NCBI GenBank assembly: GCA_014529385.2
Contig: CM043967.1
Span: 86,160,278-86,224,277, forward strand
From: Adiantum capillus-veneris
Taxonomy: Eukaryota > Streptophyta > Polypodiopsida > Polypodiales > Pteridaceae
Reading direction: 5' to 3'
DNA: 64,000 nucleotides
Below, piece after piece: positions 55,281 to 64,000 of this stretch (positions are counted from its first letter, which is position 1; each line of letters starts with the position of its first letter). The notes under the pieces were generated by a model. The model saw only the letters and a list, made by a program, of their open reading frames with translations, was not told the origin of the DNA and did no database searches. Made by a program: the position numbers and the translations under genes.

Positions 55281-56357
55281 TCAATATACCTCCTCTGGTC
55301 TTCTGTAGTAAGCTGGTTCCTCTCCCAATGGTGCTCCTACGCCGTAATTTCTAACAGTCCTTGCAAGGGATGGTTCATCTCTTCGAACTCGTTCTATGGG
55401 TGGTCTTCCAGGCTCTGTTGACCCTTGAGTTTTTGGCTTACTCTCTCCTTGATACCTTGAATAGAGTGGTGGTTCCTGTGAATCCCTTAGCCCTCGTGCG
55501 GCTTGATAACCATCTCGGTTTCGGTTTTGCTCTAATGCTGCACTCTGTTGAAGCCATGCCTGCAACGATGGTTGGGTTGCTGGTTGGTTTTGGTTGTTGA
55601 ATATCTGCGGTCGGGTAGAATATGAGGTCACGTCATACTCCTCTGAAAAGGGATTTGTCGACTTGCTAGGGGTGTAGGTGGCTCTTGGCACTTCATCGGG
55701 GGCATATGTTGGTGCTCTTGGAACTGTTGCCTTTTCTACCTCCTCTGGGAGAATACGTTGGTATTCTCGCCCGTACCTATCAACAAAAACTATATCCTTT
55801 CCCATTGCCATTTCATAAGAGAATAAGTAAAGAACCTTATCTTTGCTTAAATCGTTTGGGTATGGTTCTTTGCAGCGAAAGTAAGAGACTATTCCCTCGC
55901 TCTCATGCTTGTAAATTCCCACATTCTCATTATAAGTTGAAACCCTGGTTGTTTTCTTATCATACATAAAAATCGCTCCAGGTCGATCAATGTTTGGAGG
56001 CGGTTCTTGAGTTTCTGAAACCATTTTCCCCTTTGCCACGTTATCTCCATATCTATTGTAATCCTCACGGTTACTAACTATCAGATAGTGGTTACCCTTT
56101 TCATATCACAATCTATCTCCATCATCATAGACTCGAGTTATCTCCAGTCTCTGAGCCGGTCTTTCTTCAATACATATACACTTGCGTCCTTGATAGTCAG
56201 AATAAACTAGGGCTCCCCTCGAGCTTGTTCCTTCTAAGAAGATCACAGTGAACTTGGAATCATTCAAAGGATTAAGGGAGGTGCTTCCTCCTGGCATTGG
56301 TCCGTCATAGGTGAAGAAGGATTTGTCTGATGAAGCTTCAGTATCACTACCCATCAT
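55281..56357 (-). pseudogene. G2 gag N-terminal part
   Basis: Two in-frame pieces (56357-56106 and 56039-55281) are split by one TGA (56106-56108). They contain DGPMPGGSTSLNPLNDSKFT and YLFSYEMAMGKDIVFVDRYG, with a Pro/Gln/Arg-rich end. No domain is known to me. The start is near an imperfect 45-bp duplication (gaagaaggatttg at about 56,311 and 56,356). Confidence 0.5.
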
Positions 56358-58330
56358 GAAGAAGGATTTGTTTGATGAAGTGTCAGTATCCTACCCTCCT
56401 CAATAATCGGTGCTAGTGGATCTAGCCTTGCCCGAGTTACACTCTCCTCGGTGGGTGACTAAGCTACCTTGGTCACCTGCCACCTTCTGGTCTCTAAAAA
56501 TGTATCTTTGTGATCTTAAATTCATCAAACTTATCAATGCAACTTATCACAATTCCAACCACTCACCTGGCAAAGGATCAGTCTCCGCACAACTTCTTGT
56601 TTGCTGCTGCTGAATATACCTGTACACAAGCGTTTAATTTCGGCAATCGAATCAAAGCATTTAACCGCTAGAGGTTATCTTAGTAATGATTGGTATAACT
56701 AGAGAGTTAACATCAATCACTACTGTATTTTATACACTACTGATGTTCTAGATTAGGTCTGCTAATCTGAAACTTTACTTCCCTCGGATGTTGGTCAATT
56801 TACCTAAAAAGTCTTAATTCTGTCTTTGCTCCATCAAAACGTCAAACAAGGTCCAAATTCACTTCTAAAAGAAGTTCTGGAACCGTTAAGACAAATGGAA
56901 CCTCACTAGATAAGCTTAGTCAAATTTGCTCTTCACTAAGCCCCAGTAGACATCCTACGCGTAGGATGTCTCCTGCTCTGTTTTGTCTGGACTTTTGCAC
57001 TATGGATTCCCCTTGATGCTTTGAGTCCACAACTATTTTTACTTTTTGATTTGGACACCTATAAGCTGTTCAATGGATCAAAAATCTGTTCCGACAGCCT
57101 GCTGTTGGTCTGATCAGTTTATCAACTCCAATTTGGACCAAAATTGACTAGGAGGCTTGCTACACGCTACACAACACCCTGCTAGGCCTACAATCAGTAT
57201 CTGGCTTCAATTTCTTGCTTTAGACATTCTACACGTAGCATGTCCTTTTGCTCTGAATGGCTTCAAATGCAAAGCACAGACTCCTCTTGAGGTGCTGATC
57301 ACTTTGGTATGCTCAAAACTGAGTTTGGAGTGTAAAATCACACAGATGACATCCTACGCGTAGGATGTCTTTTTGGTATGCTTAACCCCTGACTTGACCC
57401 ACAGCTTTCCCTTGATGTCAACAACCCAATGGTATACTTAGATTTTGGTTTGGATTTCAAAAGTCCCCAATTTTAGTTGTTCTAGCCTTTTTCAGTCAAA
57501 AGTGCTAAAGTCTGCTTAGAACCCAATTTTCTCACCCAAATGAGATGAAACCTCTCTCAGTCACTCAATATATCATGCAGATCATGCTCATGCAGCCATC
57601 CTATGGTTTTGGTCTTAAAATAATGCCTTGGTACAATTTGGGTAGGATGTCTGGTAATTTTAGTCTATCGGGCCTTATCCTGTCAAGATATGGTCAAATT
57701 TTCACTTTCCAGGTGAAAATAAGGTAAAACCTTCCTTCTGAACACACTGGTCAACTCAAAAATCCAAAACTCCCACCAGATTAACCTGTAGACATCCTAC
57801 GCGTAGGATGTCTCCTGGCTTAAATTTTTTTTTTTCCTGACAGAAATGCTCCTGATGCTCTGCAGCTCTATCATAAACACTCACAGTAACTTTTAGACTT
57901 CACTTCAGCTTTGAAACACACTTTTGCGTCTTTTACAACCTTGTGATGAATCTAACAAGCAAGTATACATGCATGAAGTGCTCTAGATCTTGAATCATGA
58001 TGTCCTACTTACTCTACTCCTACTCTTCATGTGAAATGGTGATAATGGTTTTTGGTTGCTTCCTGGCCTCTCCAGACTCTCAAGCTCTCCTCTCACCGCT
58101 TCTACCATTCCAACTCCTACTCTTTACAACACAACTCAACTAAGAACAAAAAATCTATCTAAGTCTACCTAAGTCAAAGGATCTAGGCCAGACACACGCT
58201 CCCTAGACTCCCTCTAAGACCTAGAGAGTCCTCTACCCTCTGATCCTATCTAAATGTAAAACAAGACTCTTGGCGAGCCAAAGAATCCCTATCCTCAAGG
58301 ACTAGTCTCGGTCACCTACCTAAGGTTTTC
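56358..58330 (-). other. G2 leader
   Basis: It is about 2 kb long between gag and the primer site, without a credible ORF. It carries the second set of palindromes. Long leaders are known from large gypsy elements. Confidence 0.6.
56948..57813. repeat. palindrome sites, array 2
   Basis: Perfect 24-nt sites lie at 56948-56971 and 57790-57813 and a perfect 22-nt site at 57348-57369. A worn site lies at 57222-57245, and a half-site (gtaggatgtct) at 57642-57652. Flanking sequence shares the gatttgga word about 75-90 bp after a site with array 1, in the same orientation. Spacing is less regular than in array 1 (274, 126 and 442 bp). Confidence 0.88.
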
Positions 58331-58349
58331 GTCCCCGGCAGCGGTGCCA
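58331..58349 (-). other. G2 primer-binding site
   Basis: The minus strand reads TGGCACCGCTGCCGGGGAC, one base after the LTR end. It has the same core as the G1 primer site. The nearest plant tRNA I recall is tRNA-Asp. Confidence 0.75.
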
Positions 58350-58350
58350 A

Positions 58351-59274
58351 TGTTGGACGGATATGCCGCGACGGACATCAGCACAGCGAGAACTGAACAA
58401 GATTTGTCAGCTAAGGAAGAAGCTCGACCCGCAGGCGCGTGGAAGCAAGCATAGGGTGTCAACCTACACTCAATCGACTCCTAACTAATTCCTACAGAGG
58501 TCTCTACCCAATGTCGAAGCTACAGCCTTTAGGAGTGCATAAGAGGAAACTTCCTACAACGCTTTCTAGAGCTGAATACCCATCAAACAATCTCGAAACA
58601 CCATAGAACTTGAAGGAGACCCTACTAACACCAATATGCCGCTCTCCCTAAGGTCTATGAACCAAAATCCCAACCCAAAACACCTGGTGCAAAATCACGT
58701 AGGATGTCTAGCCAAAATTTGCAGGTCTTTGTTTCCGAAAACTAAAGTGCCTAATGTATAGCTCTACTCAATGCGAACTCGTAGATATGCTGCAATGCAA
58801 AATCGGACAACGTATGCTCACCGAATCACCAGATGAAGCTCGTAGATGGAGCTCGCAAAACCGGACCATATGCGTGCAATGTTGGTATTGGCGCGTAGGT
58901 CTCGTCGAGGGCAAAATGCTGCAGTTCTCCGCACTCGATTTCGATCACCGATGTGCGCGTAACGTCAAGATGAAGCTCTCACTCTCTCTCATACACAGTA
59001 CGCTCACTCACAGACTTCAAACTTTTTAAAAATGACAAAAGGTTTTCCATTAAGGTCAAAAAGTGGTATAAATACCTTACAACTCTCAAACCCTAATGTT
59101 CCAATTTAACCATCTACTCAATCTAAATGTCAAAACTGGGATACAATCTGGAAAATTCTGTAAGTCCCAATATTTACAAGGTGAAATGTCGGGTTTTCTC
59201 AATAAATGAATAATTACAAAAAATAATAATCTACTGAGTAGTCCTTTTCCGTAGGGTGTGTCCAGCTTCTAACA
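58351..59274 (-). repeat. G2 5' LTR (complete)
   Basis: The plus strand starts TGTTGGACGG and ends CTTCTAACA, so the ends form the inverted repeat TGTT(G/A)GA. The length would be 924 bp. The first 508 bp match the left LTR. The outer end is inferred from the inverted repeat and the flanking ataca; it is not confirmed by a second copy. A palindrome half-site lies at 58697-58709. Confidence 0.75.
59065..59076 (-). promoter_or_regulatory. candidate TATA region of the G2 LTR
   Basis: ggtataaatacc reads as a TATA-like element on either strand. In element sense it lies about 200 bp into the LTR. It belongs to the U3 part that the left LTR has lost. Confidence 0.35.
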
Positions 59275-60529
59275 ATACAGAACTCCAGTAACCAGCAGAA
59301 CGACCAGAGGAGTCCCAACCCATATGTTTGAACAATATGCTAGGTATACACATAGTTTGAATAGTACCCAGTCAACCACACTATATATTGCTATATAAGC
59401 AAATGTATGGTAAAAAGGAGCCAACTTTTGCTAAAAAACTCAGTTATCCTTGACACATATCATTGAATACCCATATTTCCTCAGAGCACAACCGGTCCAG
59501 TATACCAAACTAAAACGACAGGTCATAGAGCTTTACAAAGTTCTAAGATATGTGAAAAAGACTCGGCCAATCCCGGAGTAGAATCAAAGGTAAAAAGTCA
59601 AAAAATTAGTTATAAAAAACCATATTTTTCTTAACAAGTCATCTATTGCCAAGTGAGAGGGTATAGTATAATCCAAAGACTTGTCAACAGCTTCTCGTCC
59701 AAGAACCAATCTACGTATGGTAAAAACCCATCGAAACCAACACAAAGGCGTAGCTGTAGCCAATTGTTGGGTAGTAAATCAAACCGAGTAAGCTACACAT
59801 ATCAGTAGACAATATTCCAAAAACGAGAGATATTACATCCCACCTATATACACTAGCATTGCAATTTGCAATTATACTTAAGTGTGCGAAGCACTATAAT
59901 CTGGAGCAAAAGGGGGGGAAGAAAGGAGGTGGGGGTGGGCTATGGGGTACCAAACACGTTTCGCTCCTTTGAGGAGCTCATCAGTGGTAGAAGGGGGATT
60001 ATGAATAGGAACAAGGGGGGGGAAGGAGGATGCTCTTTATATGGGGGGGGGGGGGGGGGGGGGGGGGGGGGTGGGTGGAAGGTGTACTATGTAGGGGCTA
60101 TGAGTTTGACTACCTAACTAGAGGTAGAAAGAGGTGTAGAGTTTCCCAAGGCTAAGTAATAAGGGATTGAATTTTAGCGGGGGAGGGGGGAGAAAGGGAA
60201 ACGTCGAGTCCACCATAAGGGGTTTGTATCTCTAAAAGTGTACTGGTGGGGTGATAATGAGGGCTGTCAAGTAAGCGAAAAGTGTATTGGAGGGGTTAAG
60301 ATTAATTTGGGAGAGCTAAAATTTTTTGGGGGATTGAAATAGCAACAAAGGGGGGGATAGAGGGTAGGGATGGGTTAAAGAATAATGCGAAGAAAATTGT
60401 TGAATTAGAGTCCAAAGGAGTTTATGATCCAGAGCATGGTGTATAGTGAATAAAATTAGGTGTAACAAATGGGGGCCCTCAACTTCGACACGGCGCAACC
60501 TATTGTGGGTCACCCTTCTCGGTCCATAA
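59275..60529. other. spacer with G-rich stretch
   Basis: There is no gene. From about 59,900 the plus strand becomes G-rich, with a run of 29 G at 60043-60071. Confidence 0.5.
60043..60071. repeat. poly-G tract
   Basis: Twenty-nine consecutive G on the plus strand, in a longer G-rich context (ggggggggaagg just upstream). Confidence 0.95.
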
Positions 60530-61132
60530 ACCTTTCATCAATCTACATTCACCGTCATCACCGGAGATTCCGGAGCAAAACAACCAACTAAGAACGCCCA
60601 CGATTACGCCCTCATCACCCTCGCCATCGAAGTCGGCTCCCGTTGGGCCCCCATTTGTAATAAGGCTACAACTCTCCGACATTTTGGGTTACTTTCTTCG
60701 GGAAACCTCTTCATGGATGCACACCACAATAATGGAGAAGGCCTCAACGATAGCATGGATTCACCCACCAATAAGAATACACCTAACCTCGATGACCCTT
60801 CTATCCCGGTAGATACCCCACCGGTCAACGACGCACCCAATAACGACAAACACTTCATGGAGAATACCCTTTCACTAGACCACATCACGCTCGAACCCTA
60901 CAAAATTATGGATGATGAATTTGAGCAACTTTCGGAAGAATATTTTGACTTCTCCCCCAACCCTCATCAAGCCGATCTTAGAGTAGAAGATTCACCCGTT
61001 CGCCTAGTCCCATCGCCTAGTCCCAAACCCCGGCACGGAGCCCTTCCCACCATACTCAAACCCTCCAAAGAACACCCAATCCAAACTCCATATTACCCAC
61101 TCCACCATCAAAACCACACCCTCTTTACCTAA
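60530..61132 (+). pseudogene. ORF upstream of the Penelope-like RT
   Basis: The frame is open from a TAA at 60527-60529 to a stop at 61132, about 200 codons; the first ATG is at 60713. It reads HDYALITLAIEVGSRWAPIC, then an acidic, Pro/Asn-rich part (DEFEQLSEEYFDFSPN). It is in a different frame from the main ORF. I do not recognise it; it may be the N-terminal part of the same element, displaced by the tandem duplication that follows. Confidence 0.4.
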
Positions 61133-61323
61133 TACTAGAATCCCTTCCTCTACCAACCTTCTTCACCCAAGGCACTCCAAACCCCCCCCCCTCACCCAAA
61201 CCCTACCCACTCCACCATCAAAACCACTCCCTCTTTACCTAATACTAGAATCCCTCCCTCTACCAACCTTCTTCACCCAAGGCACTCCAAACCCCCCCCC
61301 CCCCCCCCCCCCCCCCCAAACCC
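61096..61323. repeat. ~110-bp tandem duplication with poly-C tracts
   Basis: The blocks starting near 61,096 and 61,205 share cccactccaccatcaaaacc, ttacctaatactagaatccc and cttcacccaaggcactccaa. The first ends in 10 C (61182-61191) and the second in 26 C (61292-61317). Confidence 0.85.
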
Positions 61324-62586
61324 TTCCCACACTCCCTTTCAAAGCCCAAAGAGTTCGATGATATCATTAATCTCTCTCTCCTAGAATTTACCAAGCTACA
61401 CAAAAAGCTAACCAAAGCTTCATCATACACCACACACCTAGCTGAACTACACAAGAATAATGCCAATCCCAATAGCCTCAACATGAAACCCCCTCGTTTG
61501 CAACTAGAAGATACCCAAGCTCAAGCCCTTCTTAACGCCAAGTTCACCGCCCTCACTATCCAATATCAACTAGATTGCACCCTAGCCCTAATCCAAGCAC
61601 AAAAACTCCTTGTTCAAAACCTTCAAATGATAGTGGATAACTACCACCTTGAAGAAGATAGCCGCCTCACCGACCTCGTCGACAAACTTGCCTCAATTAC
61701 TTTACTCCTTTTAGCCTCGTGAGATTGGCTCCAATACCTAACCAAATGGAAAGACACTTCCCTCCAACTTTTCCTCTCTAAAATGCAATCCCTTATAGTT
61801 AACTCCCATTTGGCCTCCACCAAAGAAGAAGAAGCTTTTAAGACTAGAAAACGCACCGTCTCCACTATGAAAGAAACTATCACCCACCTCCCTAAAGAAC
61901 AAACCATCAAGGAGCTCATTGAACTAGAAGTTCACAAACATTTTCAATCTCTTCCTCTCATTAAACCCCCTATCACCACACACACCACCCCTCACACTCA
62001 TCCTACCAAGTCACCTAAAAACCATGCCCCGGCCAAAGCTCCCTTTTACCCCCCTAGAACCTCTCTTTCCTCACCCTCCCACTTTACATACCCTCCCACA
62101 TCCCCCACCAAAAGCTTTAAAAAAACCGCCAATACCTACACAATCCCAACCCCAACCCTCCTCAAAAAACAAAAACCACCTCACTCTCCTCCCCATTCCC
62201 CACCTTCCAAAAAACCTTTCATTTACTCCCCTCCTAATAAGCCTACGGCAAATCCAAAATACCCCCTCAATCGCATTCACAATCTCTTCACACCCATTAT
62301 CCCTTCTTCCTCCAACCCTAAACTTAAACCAAAGCCTTTCCCCTACAACAAACTAACCAAACCTCTCAACCACAACAATCATTCTCATGATGGCGACGGC
62401 AACAACAATCGCCACCACAACAACACCAATAGCGATGACGACAACACCAATCGCCACCACAGCAACACCAATCACAATGACGACAACTACAACAACAACA
62501 ACCACATGCGTATCCACAAAGATTTGGGAAAAGGAAAAGGGAGGAGGGATTATGGCCTTCTTGTCCTACCTCCTGGTTACACTTGA
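61318..62586 (+). pseudogene. N-terminal polyprotein of the Penelope-like element
   Basis: The frame is open from the poly-C tract, interrupted only by a TGA (61720-61722), and ends at TGA 62584-62586; the RT frame resumes in phase after it. It contains a helical region (LEFTKLHKKLTKASSYTTH, EFDDIINLSLL), KEQTIKELIELEVHKHFQSL, a very Pro-rich basic region and an Asn/His/Asp-rich stretch near 62,370-62,510. No domain is recognised. It looks like the N-terminal part of a single Penelope ORF. Confidence 0.55.
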
Positions 62587-64000
62587 TTTTCAAAAAGCCC
62601 CCCCTCCTCCCTCATATTTGGATTAACACTCACCTATCCCTTTTCAACGGAGCTCCCCCCCATCCCTCTTAGGAAACTTCCCATAGATAGAGGAAGGAAG
62701 AGACATAAATTTTGGCTTCCACTCATTAACCCACACGCCTACAAACTTCCAGTTTTTGGTAAGCTATCTTCTTGCACCTTGGTCAATAACCCATGTTCCA
62801 ATTTTGTTCATAATCTCACCTCTCGTCCCCTCTCTATCGATGAAAAGAAATGCTTAGACCTAGGACTTAAATACATCCCCCCTCCCCCTAACCCCCCTGT
62901 GAAACTCATTATCAAAGCCCATGACGCCTTGGCAAGGAGACTACAACTCAAAATGTTTTTTCAATCTTCTACATCCAACAAACCCCCCCCTTACAAAACC
63001 TCTAACCCCTCTTGGATCCCCCCCTCTTTAGATCCTACACTAGAGGGCATCACATCCCTTAACTTCATAAATCTAAAAGATACGCTTGCACACTACAAAA
63101 TTTTCCACTCAAAATTTTCCAAATTTGTCAAGCGTGCCCTTAAAACCCTTTCAATGGACTACACAATAGTCATTAAACGGGCGGATAAAAATCTAGGCCT
63201 TACCATCCTATCACGGGAATGGTATGAACAAGAAGCCCTAAGACAACTCAATGATCTCTCCACATACCAACCCCTCACCCCACCACCACATAATTACCTC
63301 GCCTCCTTACTCCACTCCATCACCCTCAAATACACTCTCCTCACCCTAGATGAAGCCACCTTTATCCTCGCGCCACTTCATAAACCCTTCAAATCCTGTC
63401 CCATACAATTTCTCCCTAAGTTACATAAACCCGTACTTGTAGCCCGTCCTATTTTCTCTTACCGGGGGTATTTATTTGAAAATGCTTCCAAATGGCTACA
63501 CTTGCAACTTTATCATGTCCTCATTTCACAAAAACAACACCTTAAAGACTCACTATCCCTCATCATCGATCTCCACTCCAAGACCTTCCCCCCCCCCCCA
63601 TTGTCTCCTTTTTACCTTCGATGTTATCTCCCTCTACCCCAGCATCCCTATGACTGAGGGACTCATAGCCCTCGGAAGCACTATTACTAATTTCTTCGAC
63701 ACCCCAAAAATAGAATTCATCATCTCGCTTGCCACCCTTATTCTATCACACCATTATCTTTGCTTCAAAGATAAAGTGTGGAAGCAAATTAAAGGCACCG
63801 CAATGGGATCCAACTTCGCAGTGGTTTACGCTTGCCTTTTTCTCTGCCACCTAGAAAACCACTCTCTCCTTATCTCTAGCCCAAACCTAGCATATTACAA
63901 GAGATACATAGATGATGCCTTCGGGGTCTGGACAGGCACTCGTAAAGCACTTACCAAAGCTCTCGATTCTTACGCCTTCCCTTTACAAGATCATATAGTG
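62587..64000 (+). pseudogene. Penelope-like reverse transcriptase
   Basis: It continues in frame from 62587 (open beyond the TGA) with CSNFVHNLTSRPLSIDEKK and KCLDLGLKYIPPP, a standard Penelope N-terminal motif, then IVIKRADKNLGLTILSREWY and FLPKLHKPVLVARPIFSY. At a run of 12 C (63588-63599) the frame breaks. The next frame gives TFDVISLYPSIPMTEG (from 63614), GTAMGS near 63,797 and YIDD at 63905-63916. Both catalytic Asp motifs are present. In active elements this enzyme copies RNA primed at chromosome ends or nicks. The C-terminus lies outside the window. Confidence 0.8.

Larger units (their letters stand above)
35854..59274 (-). mobile_element. giant Ty3/gypsy element G2
   Basis: The plus-strand left LTR (35854) and right LTR (58351-59274) share about 500 bp, in direct orientation, and both begin TGTTGGACGG. 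Between them, reading leftwards, are a primer site, a leader with palindromic repeats, gag, protease 1, RT, RNase H, integrase, a second protease with W-[VI]-P-K tail, a non-coding zone with palindromic repeats and a large extra ORF. The copia element C3 interrupts the integrase. Without C3 the length is about 18.2 kb. Flanks gtaca and ataca differ at one base, as an old 5-bp target duplication might. Integrase without a chromodomain and an Asp-tRNA-like primer site suggest the Tat/Athila side of gypsy. Confidence 0.85.
60530..64000 (+). mobile_element. Penelope-like retroelement, 3' part beyond the window
   Basis: The RT motifs are of Penelope type: FDVISLYPSIPMTEG, KGTAMGSNFAVVYACLF and YKRYIDDAFGVW. 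A long frame upstream of RT leads into it with two stops. Whether a GIY-YIG endonuclease follows cannot be seen because the window ends just after the YIDD box. Endonuclease-less Penelope relatives are known from several eukaryote groups including, as I recall, seed-free plants. Confidence 0.75.

Noticed and set aside
58331-58349. Primer-binding site taken as part of a tRNA gene
   Set aside because: Only the 3'-end complement is present; there is no cloverleaf on either strand around it.
58351-58995. Alternative shorter G2 LTR ending at catacaca followed by gtacg
   Set aside because: The longer version to 59274 has better inverted ends (TGTTGGA / TCTAACA) and includes a TATA element; the shorter version stays possible.
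59090-59100. ccctaa word taken as telomere repeat
   Set aside because: It is a single occurrence without an array.
61720-62586. TGA stops read as a recoded sense codon or selenocysteine
   Set aside because: Decayed elements with TAG stops and frameshifts are all around; CGA-to-TGA mutation is the simpler reading and no recoding element is seen.

Overview
The window looks like repeat-dominated nuclear DNA of a land plant. It carries Ty1/copia and Ty3/gypsy LTR retrotransposons with plant-type primer sites, the wreck of a plant-type PPR (pentatricopeptide repeat) gene, and a Penelope-like reverse transcriptase. Very frequent (AG)n tracts and a Penelope-like element would suit a seed-free plant such as a fern or lycophyte, but that is inference. 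I see no intact single-copy host gene, no tRNA or rRNA gene, no CRISPR array and no telomere array.

Layout. About 1.6-7.9 kb (minus strand): gypsy element G1 with a long gag, a protease with an altered active site and a tail of repeated W-V-P-K motifs, but no reverse transcriptase. 9.1-9.6 kb: tandem repeats with (AG)n. 10.8-15.0 kb (plus): a decayed copia element C1. 15.05-16.48 kb (minus): a PPR pseudogene interrupted by the LTR of a deleted gypsy element G4 (16.5-19.2 kb). 20.2-24.6 kb (minus): a decayed copia element C2. 25.6-30.4 kb (minus): gypsy element G3, related to G1 and G2, also without a visible reverse transcriptase. 31.7-35.0 kb: a duplicated roughly 0.8-kb repeat and many microsatellites. 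35.85-59.27 kb (minus): the giant gypsy element G2, about 18 kb without its insert. A young copia element C3 (44,045-49,279) sits inside the G2 integrase with a 5-bp target duplication. 60.5-64.0 kb (plus): a Penelope-like element running off the right edge.

The most interesting object is G2 and its relatives. Reading along the minus strand, G2 has LTR, primer site, long leader, gag, protease 1, RT, RNase H, integrase, then in the integrase frame a second retropepsin-like domain with a W-[VI]-P-K tail, a long non-coding zone, a roughly 880-codon extra ORF with a coiled coil in the env position, and a truncated 3' LTR. Both non-coding zones carry a near-perfect 24-nt palindrome, four times at about 285-bp spacing on one side and about four times on the other, while the surrounding repeat units have diverged heavily. 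Half-sites lie in both LTRs. The W-[VI]-P-K tail and zinc knuckles of unusual C-X2-C-X3-H-X4-C spacing are shared by G1, G2 and G3, which points to one undescribed-looking gypsy family with non-autonomous derivatives.

Relative ages fit the nesting: by eye the C3 LTRs differ at 3 of 322 positions, while the G2 LTRs differ at about 25-30 positions over some 500 aligned bases.
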